From an uncultured Collinsella sp. (GTDB taxonomy: Bacteria > Actinomycetota > Coriobacteriia > Coriobacteriales > Coriobacteriaceae): 64,000 bases of DNA. The notes under the pieces were generated by a model that saw only the letters and a list, made by a program, of their open reading frames with translations, was not told the origin of the DNA and ran no database searches. A program made the position numbers and the translations under genes. Positions 1 through 7,247 of the stretch are shown in pieces. The stretch covers positions 45,577 through 109,576 of the forward strand of contig CABSNK010000005.1 of the NCBI GenBank assembly GCA_902479075.1, given 5' to 3'. How positions within the stretch are numbered: position 1 is the stretch's first letter; each line of letters begins with the position of its first letter.

Positions 1-68
1 GGACCCTTGCTTCCGGTCTTTTCCTCCAAGCGGCGCCGCAGCGTTTTCGTGCCCCGATGTGCCCCGGC

Positions 69-135
69 ACTTGCGGTGGAATACGGACTGCTTACACCAT
101 CAGAGCCGCAAAACAATCCCTATTTCACCGCAACT
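69..135. repeat. 67-bp palindromic repeat, family A copy 1
   Basis: Imperfect inverted repeat. The left end reads ACTTGCGGTGGAATACGG and the right end TATTTCACCGCAACT. It is one of four copies in the first 9.4 kb, all exactly 67 bp long. It lies just beyond the 3' end of the GntR gene and might act as its terminator. The 68 bases before it hold nothing I can assign. Confidence 0.75.
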
Positions 136-150
136 AATGAAGGGAACGAG

Positions 151-843
151 TTAGATGGCCGAGTCTTTGGACAGCTCAAAATAGTCAGGATGTAAGGCGA
201 TAACCGGGCCCTGCTCCTCGGGCATCAGGTGCAGGTGTGTCTCGGCCAGATAGCTCGCCGTGTCGGTATCGCCCTTTTTAATGGCCTCGAGAATCCGGCG
301 ATGCTGCCGACGAATCGGCTCCCAATCCAGATCCTGCGAGACCATACGCAACCAGTTGTATCGCTCAAAATGCGTATTGACGCTCTTCATCCAATCCCAC
401 AACATGTGGCGGCCGGCAATCTCAAAACACGTCTCATGGAACAGGTTGTCCAGATCGAAAAAGCGACGCGTTTCGCTATGGTCGAGCGACTCGGACTCGG
501 CAAGAATCTGCTCAAGCCGCTGCTTTTGCTCGGGCGTAGCAGCCGAACAACATTTAATGAGTACGCTTCTTTCGAGCTTTTCGCGCAAGAAACAGGCATT
601 CTCGGCGTGTTCCATGCTGATCTTAGAAACGTAGGTGCCGCTTTTGGGACGTGTTTCGACCAGCTCCTGCTCGCGCAGGCGCACAAAGGATTCGCGAATG
701 GGCGTACGCCCGATTCCTGTCTCTTTTTCCAGACCAATCGCCGAAAGGCGCGTGCCGGGCTTGAGCTCGGCATAGATGATCTTGGAGCGCAATGCGTTAT
801 ATGCCTGATCTTGCAAGCTCTGATAATGCTGGTGTTGTTCCAT
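151..843 (-). CDS. GntR-family regulator with FCD domain
   Basis: Predicted DNA-binding transcriptional regulator of the FadR-like (FCD) branch of the GntR family, which usually senses small organic or sugar acids. A winged helix-turn-helix fills about residues 10-75, including TPIRESFVRLREQELVE. The helical FCD domain follows, with putative metal ligands in LDNLFHETCF and later histidines (HRRIL, HLHLMPEE). The frame is open from a GTG at 885, but the ATG at 843 has a GAGGG ribosome site five bases upstream and is preferred (230 aa). Palindromic 67-bp repeats flank the gene on both sides. The nearby aldonate genes suggest a sugar-acid ligand, but that is inference. Confidence 0.85.
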   Translation of the reverse strand: MEQHQHYQSLQDQAYNALRSKIIYAELKPGTRLSAIGLEKETGIGRTPIRESFVRLREQELVETRPKSGTYVSKISMEHAENACFLREKLERSVLIKCCSAATPEQKQRLEQILAESESLDHSETRRFFDLDNLFHETCFEIAGRHMLWDWMKSVNTHFERYNWLRMVSQDLDWEPIRRQHRRILEAIKKGDTDTASYLAETHLHLMPEEQGPVIALHPDYFELSKDSAI

Positions 844-913
844 AAAGCCCTCGGATGAAGCCCACGGTTTGTCGAATTTCACCACGTAATACTATCGCAT
901 CCCCCATCCCCTC

Positions 914-980
914 AGTTGCGGTGAAATAGGGGGCGCTGGCGTCACCCGCGCTGTCAAACAATCCCCAATTCAGTGCAACT
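914..980. repeat. 67-bp palindromic repeat, family A copy 2
   Basis: The left end is AGTTGCGGTGAAATAGG and the right end CAATTCAGTGCAACT. It lies between the 5' end of the GntR gene and the terminator of the dehydratase gene. Its right arm is the most degenerate of the four copies, but the length is still 67 bp. Confidence 0.75.
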
Positions 981-1026
981 TCCAACCAGTCTTTTTGGGA
1001 CGGGGCTTTTTTAGCCAAGGTTGAAC

Positions 1027-1060
1027 AAAAAGGCCCCGAGCTCAGTGCAAGCTCGGGGCC
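1027..1060 (-). terminator. Rho-independent terminator of the dehydratase gene
   Basis: The stem GGCCCCGAGC pairs with GCTCGGGGCC and is followed on the minus strand by TTTTTGTT. It lies about 50 bases past the stop codon of the IlvD/Edd-family gene. Confidence 0.85.
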
Positions 1061-1107
1061 CTTCGTACTGCGAATCTATGAGAGGAGATATTTGATGCGC
1101 ATGGGCG

Positions 1108-2886
1108 CTACTCCATGTAGCCACCCTGAATGGCGGAAACCGCATGCTCGGTAAAGAACTTGAGCGTGCCGGAGGTATAGCGATTAGTCTTGGGCTTCCA
1201 AGCGGCTCGACGCTCGGCCAGGACGGCGTCGACCTCGGCCGGCTCCATCTTCTTGCCGGCGATGCCCACGATAAACAGCGAGCGCTCGGGAATGTTGATC
1301 TGGATAAGGTCGCCTTCCTCGATCAGGGCAATCGGACCGCCCACGGCAGCCTCGGGCGAAACGTGACCGATAGCCGGGCCCTTGGAGGCGCCGGAGAAGC
1401 GACCGTCAGTGATCAGGGCAATGCTCGCGCCCAGCTCGGGGTCGCTGGCGATAGCCTCGGTGGTGTAGAACATCTCGGGCATGCCGGAGCCCTTGGGGCC
1501 CTCGTAGCGAATGATGACGGCGTCACCGGGCTTGACCTCGTGCGTCAGGACGGCGTGGATAGCGTCCTCCTCACAATCGAACGGGCGAGCCTTAAGCGTA
1601 GCCTGGAACATCTCGCGCGGAACAACCGTGTGCTTGACGACGGCGCCCTCGGGGGCAAGGTTGCCGTGGAGGATGGCGATGGAGCCATCGGTACCAAAAG
1701 CCTGGTCAAACGGGCGAATGATGTCTTCGCGCTTGAGGTTCCACTTCTCCAAGTAGCGGCCACACTTCTCGTAGTAGCCGTTGTTCTTAAGGTCCTCGAG
1801 GTTTTCGCCGAGGGTCTTGCCGGTGACGGTCATGACATCGAGGTGGAGCATCGACTTGATCTCCTCCATGATGCGCGGCACGCCGCCCGCATAGTAGAAG
1901 AACTGCGCCGGCCACTCACCTGCGGGACGAACGTTGAGCAGGTAGTGGGCGCCACGGTGCAGGCGATCGAAGTCGTCGGCGGACATCTCGATGCCAAACT
2001 CGCGGGCGATCGCGGGGATGTGCAGCAGCGAGTTGGTGGAGCCCGAAATGGCGCCGTGGACCATGATGAGGTTCTCGAAGGACTCCTTGGTCACGATGTC
2101 GCGCGGGCACAGGTTGTGCTCGGAGAGCCACACGGACTGACGGCCGGCCTCGCGCGCAAACTCACGCAGGTCGGAGCTGGTGGCGGGCAGCAGGGCCGTG
2201 CCGGGGAGCATAAGGCCCAGGGCCTCGGCGGTAACCTGCATGGTCGACGCGGTGCCCATAAACGAGCAGGCGCCGCAGCTGGGGCATGCGTTGTGTTTGG
2301 CAAACTCAAGCTCCTCGCGGGAGATCTCGCCGCGCTCGTAGCGGGCAGAAATCGCGCCGAGCTGCTCCAGGGTCAGCAGGTCGGGACCGGCATCCATGAC
2401 ACCGCCGGTGACGACGATGGAGGGGATGTTGATGCGACCCATGGCCATGAGGTTCGCAGGCAGGCCCTTATCGCAGCTGGCGACAAAGACGCCGGCGTCG
2501 AACGGGGTGGTCTTGGCATGGATCTCGATCATGTTGGCGATCATGTCGCGACTGGGCAGCGAGTAGTTAATGCCGTCGTGGCCCTGGGCCTCGCCGTCGC
2601 AGATATCGGTGCAGAAGTAACGGGCACCGTGACCGCCAGCCTCGGCAACGCCGGCACGGACCTCCTCGACCAGCTCGAACAGGCCGGCAGAACCCGGGTG
2701 CGAATCGCCAAAGGTCGACTCGATAATGACCTGCGGCTTGTCCAGATCCTCGATAGACCAGCCAGAGCCCAGGCGCAGCGGGTCCATCTCGGGGCTGATG
2801 GTGCGAAACTTGCCGGAACGCGGCTGCAGCTTGGCAACCAGGTCGGCTGCCTCCTGCTGAATCTGTGCCTTGGTCTTCTCGTCCAT
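1108..2886 (-). CDS. IlvD/Edd-family sugar-acid dehydratase, YjhG/YagF-like
   Basis: Fe-S dependent dehydratase predicted to remove water from an aldonic acid and give a 2-keto-3-deoxy sugar acid. The frame opens at a TTG at 2922, but an AGGAGAG site precedes the ATG at 2886 (592 aa). The pattern GDSHPGSAG (about residue 60), TDICDGEAQGHDG (94-105), ASCDKGLPA (136-144) and CPSCGACSFMGTASTM (201-216) resembles the xylonate dehydratase YjhG/YagF more than biosynthetic IlvD. The usual first Cys ligand is replaced in that clade too. It follows the GntP permease gene in the same direction, and a GntR regulator stands just beyond, so it probably acts on an imported aldonate rather than in branched-chain amino acid synthesis. 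The exact substrate is unknown. Confidence 0.85.
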   Translation of the reverse strand: MDEKTKAQIQQEAADLVAKLQPRSGKFRTISPEMDPLRLGSGWSIEDLDKPQVIIESTFGDSHPGSAGLFELVEEVRAGVAEAGGHGARYFCTDICDGEAQGHDGINYSLPSRDMIANMIEIHAKTTPFDAGVFVASCDKGLPANLMAMGRINIPSIVVTGGVMDAGPDLLTLEQLGAISARYERGEISREELEFAKHNACPSCGACSFMGTASTMQVTAEALGLMLPGTALLPATSSDLREFAREAGRQSVWLSEHNLCPRDIVTKESFENLIMVHGAISGSTNSLLHIPAIAREFGIEMSADDFDRLHRGAHYLLNVRPAGEWPAQFFYYAGGVPRIMEEIKSMLHLDVMTVTGKTLGENLEDLKNNGYYEKCGRYLEKWNLKREDIIRPFDQAFGTDGSIAILHGNLAPEGAVVKHTVVPREMFQATLKARPFDCEEDAIHAVLTHEVKPGDAVIIRYEGPKGSGMPEMFYTTEAIASDPELGASIALITDGRFSGASKGPAIGHVSPEAAVGGPIALIEEGDLIQINIPERSLFIVGIAGKKMEPAEVDAVLAERRAAWKPKTNRYTSGTLKFFTEHAVSAIQGGYME

Positions 2887-2994
2887 GGTGCTCTCCTCTT
2901 TTGGTTTGAACGGTTGTACCAATCGTTGGTTAATGAATCAGGTGTAAATGGGTACCGAGCGATGCACTCGGCAAAAGATGCTTAGCTACGCGAA

Positions 2995-4357
2995 CTAGGC
3001 GAAGAACGAAATCACCAGGGCGCAGGCAAGACCCGAAAGGCCGATGAGCGTCTCCATAACGATCCAGGACTTGAGGGTGGTCTTCTCGTCAATCTCCAGG
3101 AACGAGGAGCACATCCAAAAAACCGGCATCGTTGACGTGCGAGAGGGCCGTGGCACCGCCGCAGATAGCAAGACAGATAGCGGCACGCATGAGCACTGAG
3201 GCTCCGGAAACCGCAGGCATGGCGGCCATAATGCCCGATGCCATGGTCATAGCGACGATGGAGCTGCCGACAGAGGCACGCACCATGACGGCAATCAAAA
3301 AGGCAACGACCACCAAAGGCAGCGGTGAGGCCTCGAGCATAGGGCCGATAACCTGGCCCAAGCCGCAGTCCTGCAGCATCCAGCGAATGACGCCGCCACA
3401 GGCGATAACCAGCAAGATCATGCCGACGGGCTTAAGAGAGCGGTCGAGCAGGGCCTTGAGCTCGGCGCCGGAGTAGCCGCGGCGCGCGCCCAGCAGATAC
3501 ATCGCGACGAGCGTGGCAAGCGTCAAAGCGACGAACGGCTTGCCCAGGAAGGCGAGAATCGAGGCGAGCTCGGCGGGCATGGGGATATAAGAAGACAGCG
3601 TGCCCAGCAAAATCAGACAAAGCGGCGTGAGCACGATGGCAAGCACCATACCAAAGGAGGGAAGCTCCTTTTCGTCGCTCGCGCCCTCGGCAGAGGTAAA
3701 GTGCTCCGGAACATCGGTAAAGATGCGACCGCCGACGTTGCGGCCCCAGATGACGCCAGCGATTGCCATGGCGATGAAGGCGGTGGGGATACCGACAAGA
3801 ATCATGGTGCCCAGGTCGACACCGAGCGTGCCGGCGACCAGAACCGAACCGGCCGATGGCGGCACAAACGCATAGCCAGCGGCAAGTCCCGCGAGCAGCG
3901 CGATGCCGTAGTAGAGCGTCGACTTTTTGGTCTGGGATGCCACGCTAAACGCAAGCGGAATCAAAACGACTACGCCCGCCTCAAAGAACACCGTAGTGCC
4001 GATGACCAGACCGGTAATGCCCAGTGCCCAGCTGGAGTGACCCTGCCCAAAGGTATCGATGAAGGTCTGGGCAATCTTCTTGGCGCCGCCGCTCTCCTCA
4101 AGAATCTGGCCAAACATCGAACCCAGGCCAATGAGCAGGGCGATGTTTTGCAGCGTGGTGCCCACGCCCTTGGTGACAGTGTCCGCCACCAGGTCGAGCG
4201 GCATACCGGCGCCGATGCCAGTCGCGAGCGCCGAGACCATCATCGACAGCACGGGATGCAGCTTGAACTTGATGATGAGCGCAAGCAGCAGCGCGATGCC
4301 CACGATGGCGGCGATGACCAGCCTGGTGGGATCAGCCATAAACGTTGGGTCTGACAT
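2995..4357 (-). pseudogene. GntP-family gluconate/aldonate permease, one-base frameshift near the C-terminus
   Basis: Twelve-helix-type GntP family proton symporter for gluconate-like sugar acids. The first frame runs from 4357 (GGAGGA site) through HVNDAGF and then stops at 3089 after a few wrong residues. The family's ending, GFWMCSSFLEIDEKTTLKSW and then a final helix IGLSGLACALVISFFA, continues in another frame to the TAG at 2995. The switch lies in a run of six T on the coding strand (about 3117-3122). One T fewer restores a full-length protein. It may be a true frameshift mutation, a slippery phase-variable tract or a homopolymer sequencing error. Loss of the last helix probably inactivates the protein. 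Divergent from the GntR gene at 4592 and upstream of the dehydratase gene. Confidence 0.88.
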
Positions 4358-4370
4358 CTTTCCTCCAATT

Positions 4371-4397
4371 CATCAGACCTTTTGAATTCGTCTGATG
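4371..4397. promoter_or_regulatory. Probable GntR operator between gntP-like gene and GntR gene
   Basis: Palindrome with CATCAGAC and GTCTGATG half-sites 11 bases apart, just upstream of the permease gene. More TCTGATG half-sites occur at about 4419-4426 and 4455-4462 in the same divergent gap. This clustering suggests autoregulation and control of the permease by the adjacent GntR protein. That is an inference from position. Confidence 0.55.
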
Positions 4398-4591
4398 ACT
4401 ATAGCGTGTTTTGGAAAGGTCTGATGTTTCATTTTGAAATTTGTTCGAAATACATCTGATGTATTTGGTAAACGGTCGTATTTGCGCTGCGAACGGTATA
4501 TCTAAGCCGCCCGACTCTAATCCAGCGGCCAATATCGCATCCGTGGTGCGCTAAAATAGCTCAGATGAATTTTGTAATGAAAGGTATAGCT

Positions 4592-5284
4592 ATGGCCCGC
4601 GCCGAATCGGGACTCCCCGAGCAAATATCGGAGAAAATCATTCAATTGATTCTGGATGAACACCTTGAGCAAGGCGATCGCCTGCCCAAGGAAACCGTGC
4701 TGGTCGAGCGCTTGGGCGCCGGCAGGAGCACTGTGCGCGAGGCCATGAAGTTGCTGCAGTCGCGCAATATCGTGCGCATTAAGCAAGGTTCGGGCACCTA
4801 TGTGGCGTCAAACCCCGGCGTTGCCGACGACCCGCTGGGCTTTACCTTTATCAACGACAAGCAGCGTCTGGCGCGCGACCTACTCGAGGTGCGCTTTATG
4901 ATCGAGCCGCAGATGGCACGCATGGCGGCCGAGCACGCAACCAACGACCAGGTCGTCTGTATCAAAGATCTCTGCGACGAATCCGAGCGCCTGGCCGAGG
5001 CCGGTGAGGATTACTCCGCCGCCGACACCGCGTTCCACAATGCCATTGCCGAAAGCTCCGGAAACCTCGTCGTTCCCCGCCTGATAGGCGTGCTCAAGGC
5101 ATCCGTCCCCCTCTTTATCGACGTGACCGGCAAAAAGCTGGTTGAGGAGACCATCCGCACCCACCGTGGCGTGGCCGACGCCATCGCCGCGCGCAATCCC
5201 ACCGCAGCGCACGATGCGATGTATTTGCATCTGGTGTACAACCGCAACATGATCGCAGAGGGCATGCAGGAACAGGGCGAATAA
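4592..5284 (+). CDS. GntR-family regulator (FadR/FCD type), likely controls the permease/dehydratase genes
   Basis: Transcription factor with an N-terminal winged helix-turn-helix (about residues 8-72, including GAGRSTVREAMKLLQSRNIV) and a C-terminal FCD ligand domain with likely metal ligands in AADTAFHNAI, RTHRGV and MYLHLVY. The frame is open from 4565, but AAAGG stands six bases before the ATG at 4592 (230 aa). It is divergent from the GntP permease gene and shares with it a gap with repeated ATCAGA/TCTGAT half-sites. The ligand is probably the aldonate or its keto-deoxy product. Confidence 0.87.
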   Translation: MARAESGLPEQISEKIIQLILDEHLEQGDRLPKETVLVERLGAGRSTVREAMKLLQSRNIVRIKQGSGTYVASNPGVADDPLGFTFINDKQRLARDLLEVRFMIEPQMARMAAEHATNDQVVCIKDLCDESERLAEAGEDYSAADTAFHNAIAESSGNLVVPRLIGVLKASVPLFIDVTGKKLVEETIRTHRGVADAIAARNPTAAHDAMYLHLVYNRNMIAEGMQEQGE

Positions 5285-5327
5285 ACGTCCGTGCGGCAAG
5301 GACAAGACTGCCGTTCGCCTTTTAAAA

Positions 5328-5339
5328 GTGAACGTTCAC
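5328..5339. promoter_or_regulatory. LacI-type operator GTGAACGTTCAC upstream of the SDR gene
   Basis: Perfect 12-bp palindrome about 106 bases before the SDR start. A partial copy, GATGAACGTTTC, lies at about 5418-5429. The same palindrome stands before uxaC and the sugar transporter, with a variant before GH105, tying this gene to the pectin regulon. Confidence 0.7.
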
Positions 5340-5444
5340 CTGATTTTAGGAAATAAGGGGTGGCTATTACGCCGCTTCACCTATACTGACCTTGTATGAG
5401 AAGCATGACTTTTATAGATGAACGTTTCTTTTGAAAGGATCGCT

Positions 5445-6254
5445 ATGTCTGATCTTATGGACAGCTTCCGTCTGGACGGCAAGGTCGCACTGGTAACCGG
5501 CGCCACCTATGGCATTGGCATGGCTATCGCCGAGGCGCTCGGAGAGGCTGGCGCCAAGATCGCCTTTAACGCACGTCACGCCGACAAGGTCGCCGAGGCC
5601 GAGAAGCACTACCGCGAGCTGGGCTTTGAGGCCCATGGTTACGTGGCAGACGTCACCGACGAGGCCGTCGTCGCCGAGCTCATCGCCAAGATCGAGGCCG
5701 ACTTTGGCACCACGCCCGACATCCTGGTCAACAACGCTGGCGTCATCCAGCGCACCCCGATGCTCGACATGAGCGCCGAGGACTTCCGCCGCGTCGTCGA
5801 TATTGACCTCAACGCACCGTTTATCGTGTCCAAGGCCTGTCTGCCCGGCATGATCGCCAAGGGCCACGGCAAGATTATCAACATCTGCTCGATGATGAGC
5901 GAGCTAGGCCGCGAGACCATCGCCGGCTATGCCGCGGCCAAGGGCGGCCTGAAGATGCTCACCAAGAACATCTGCTCGGAGTTTGGCGAGGCCAATATCC
6001 AGTGCAACGGCATTGGGCCCGGCTACATCGCCACGCCGCAGACCGCGCCGCTGCGCGAGACGCAGCCCGACGGCAGCCGTCACCCGTTTGACCAGTTCAT
6101 CATTGCCAAAACGCCGGCCGCCCGTTGGGGCACGCCCGAGGACCTGAAGGGCCCCGCCGTGTTCTTGGCTTCCGATGCATCGAACTTCGTCAACGGCCAC
6201 ATCCTCTACGTCGACGGCGGCATTCTGGCTTACATCGGCAAGCAACTTGCTTAG
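5445..6254 (+). CDS. SDR dehydrogenase, DhuD/KduD-like (annotated in relatives as gluconate 5-dehydrogenase)
   Basis: Classical short-chain dehydrogenase, 269 aa. It shows the cofactor motif TGATYGIG (about residues 19-26), NNAG, a catalytic Ser, YAAAKGG (Tyr and Lys four apart) and a C-terminal YVDGG. AAAGGA precedes the ATG at 5445; the earlier ATG at 5418 has no site. The family covers gluconate 5-dehydrogenase, KduD and streptococcal DhuD, which interconvert keto-deoxy uronates and 2-keto-3-deoxygluconate. The next gene is an RpiB-family isomerase, the partner of DhuD in streptococci, and a pectin-regulon operator lies upstream, so a DhuD/KduD role is favoured over gluconate metabolism. 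Confidence 0.85.
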   Translation: MSDLMDSFRLDGKVALVTGATYGIGMAIAEALGEAGAKIAFNARHADKVAEAEKHYRELGFEAHGYVADVTDEAVVAELIAKIEADFGTTPDILVNNAGVIQRTPMLDMSAEDFRRVVDIDLNAPFIVSKACLPGMIAKGHGKIINICSMMSELGRETIAGYAAAKGGLKMLTKNICSEFGEANIQCNGIGPGYIATPQTAPLRETQPDGSRHPFDQFIIAKTPAARWGTPEDLKGPAVFLASDASNFVNGHILYVDGGILAYIGKQLA

Positions 6255-6261
6255 GCGCTGC

Positions 6262-6359
6262 GCGGGCTTGAGACGGGCATCTTGCCTTTCAATCGTCGGT
6301 CGCGTACCCAAGTACGCTTCCCTCCTCTTTCAAGGCAACCTGCTCCGCCTCAAGCCCGC
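6262..6359. repeat. Nested palindrome, family C copy 1
   Basis: The outer arms are GCGGGCTTGAG (6262-6272) and CTCAAGCCCGC (6349-6359). A second pair, TTGCCTT and AAGGCAA, lies inside them. Within this is a core (about 6289-6332) that matches, on the opposite strand, the core at 50483-50526 in all but one of 44 bases. The core itself contains a GCGTAC/GTACGC hairpin. It starts just after the SDR stop codon. Confidence 0.7.
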
Positions 6360-6395
6360 TCGCTCACCGCACGCCCACATTAAGGCCAATGTAAT

Positions 6396-6462
6396 AGTTG
6401 CGGTGAAATAGTTCCTGTATAGGCCATCTATCAGGATAAATAGGAACTATTCCACCGCAAGT
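6396..6462. repeat. 67-bp palindromic repeat, family A copy 3
   Basis: The ends are AGTTGCGGTGAAATAGTTCC and GGAACTATTCCACCGCAAGT. This copy has the longest nearly matching arms, about 20 bp. It lies directly in front of the ribosome site of the RpiB-family gene, so it would be in that gene's leader RNA. Confidence 0.8.
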
Positions 6463-6485
6463 TAGAAATAGGAAGGTAATTCGCA

Positions 6486-7127
6486 ATGAAAATCGCTCTG
6501 ATCAATGAGAACTCTCAGAACTCCAAGAACCCTATGATCGAGTCTGCCCTTAAGAAGGTTGTCGAGCCCATGGGCCACACCGTCTTTAACTATGGCATGT
6601 ATGCCGACGCCGACTCCAAGCCCCTCACCTATGTGCAGAACGGCATCCTTGCCGCCGTGCTGCTCAACTCCGGCGCTGCCGACTACGTCGTGACCGGCTG
6701 CGGCACCGGCGAGGGCGCCATGCTCGCCTGCAACTCCTTCCCCGGCGTGCTGTGTGGCCACGTTGCCGACCCGCTCGACGCCTACACCTTTGCCCAGGTC
6801 AACGATGGCAACGCCGTCGCCATGCCCTTCGCCCTCAAGAACGGCTGGGGCCAGGAGCTCAACCTTGAGTACACCTTCGAGAAGCTCTTTGGCTTTGGTT
6901 CGGGAAACGGCTACCCCGCCGAGCGCGTTGAGCCCGAGCAGCGCAACAAGAAGATTCTCGACGGCGTCCGCGCTGTGACCATGCGTCCACTCGTCGACGT
7001 TCTGGGCGAGATCGATCAGGACCTGGTGAAGGGCGCACTTGCCGGCGAACACTTCCAGGAGTACTTCTTTGCCAACGCAACCGACGAGGCCATCATCGCC
7101 AAGGTCAAGGAGATCCTGGGCCTCTAA
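6486..7127 (+). CDS. RpiB/LacA/LacB-family sugar isomerase, DhuI-like
   Basis: A 213-aa isomerase of the ribose-5-phosphate isomerase B fold, with the characteristic TGCGTGEGAMLACN loop near residues 71-84. It is longer than plain RpiB (about 150 aa) and has a C-terminal extension, as in the streptococcal 4-deoxy-5-hexosulose-uronate isomerase DhuI. It follows a DhuD-like SDR gene. Together the pair would turn the unsaturated uronate released by GH105-type enzymes into 2-keto-3-deoxygluconate, replacing KduI and KduD. This is inferred from family and neighbourhood. A GGAAGG site stands before the ATG. A family A palindrome precedes the gene and a strong terminator follows it. Confidence 0.82.
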   Translation: MKIALINENSQNSKNPMIESALKKVVEPMGHTVFNYGMYADADSKPLTYVQNGILAAVLLNSGAADYVVTGCGTGEGAMLACNSFPGVLCGHVADPLDAYTFAQVNDGNAVAMPFALKNGWGQELNLEYTFEKLFGFGSGNGYPAERVEPEQRNKKILDGVRAVTMRPLVDVLGEIDQDLVKGALAGEHFQEYFFANATDEAIIAKVKEILGL

Positions 7128-7152
7128 TCGCACGACTCATTGCAGCTAACGC

Positions 7153-7193
7153 AAGCGGCGGTCGTCCCATGTACGGGACGACCGCCGCTTTTT
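7153..7193 (+). terminator. Rho-independent terminator after the RpiB-family gene
   Basis: The 16-bp stem AAGCGGCGGTCGTCCC pairs with GGGACGACCGCCGCTT and is followed by TTT. Part of the stem also works in the other direction, for the minus-strand flavoenzyme gene that ends at 7248. Confidence 0.9.
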
Positions 7194-7247
7194 GCTATCT
7201 ACCGACTGACGCCGCGGGGATAGGCCTCACATGCACCAAGGGGTTGA

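Noticed and set aside
1144..2985. A 613-codon plus-strand frame opposite the dehydratase gene
   Set aside because: It is antisense to a well-conserved enzyme. Its protein is a repetitive Gly/Ala/Val/Asp mix with no known family, as GC-rich third positions produce.
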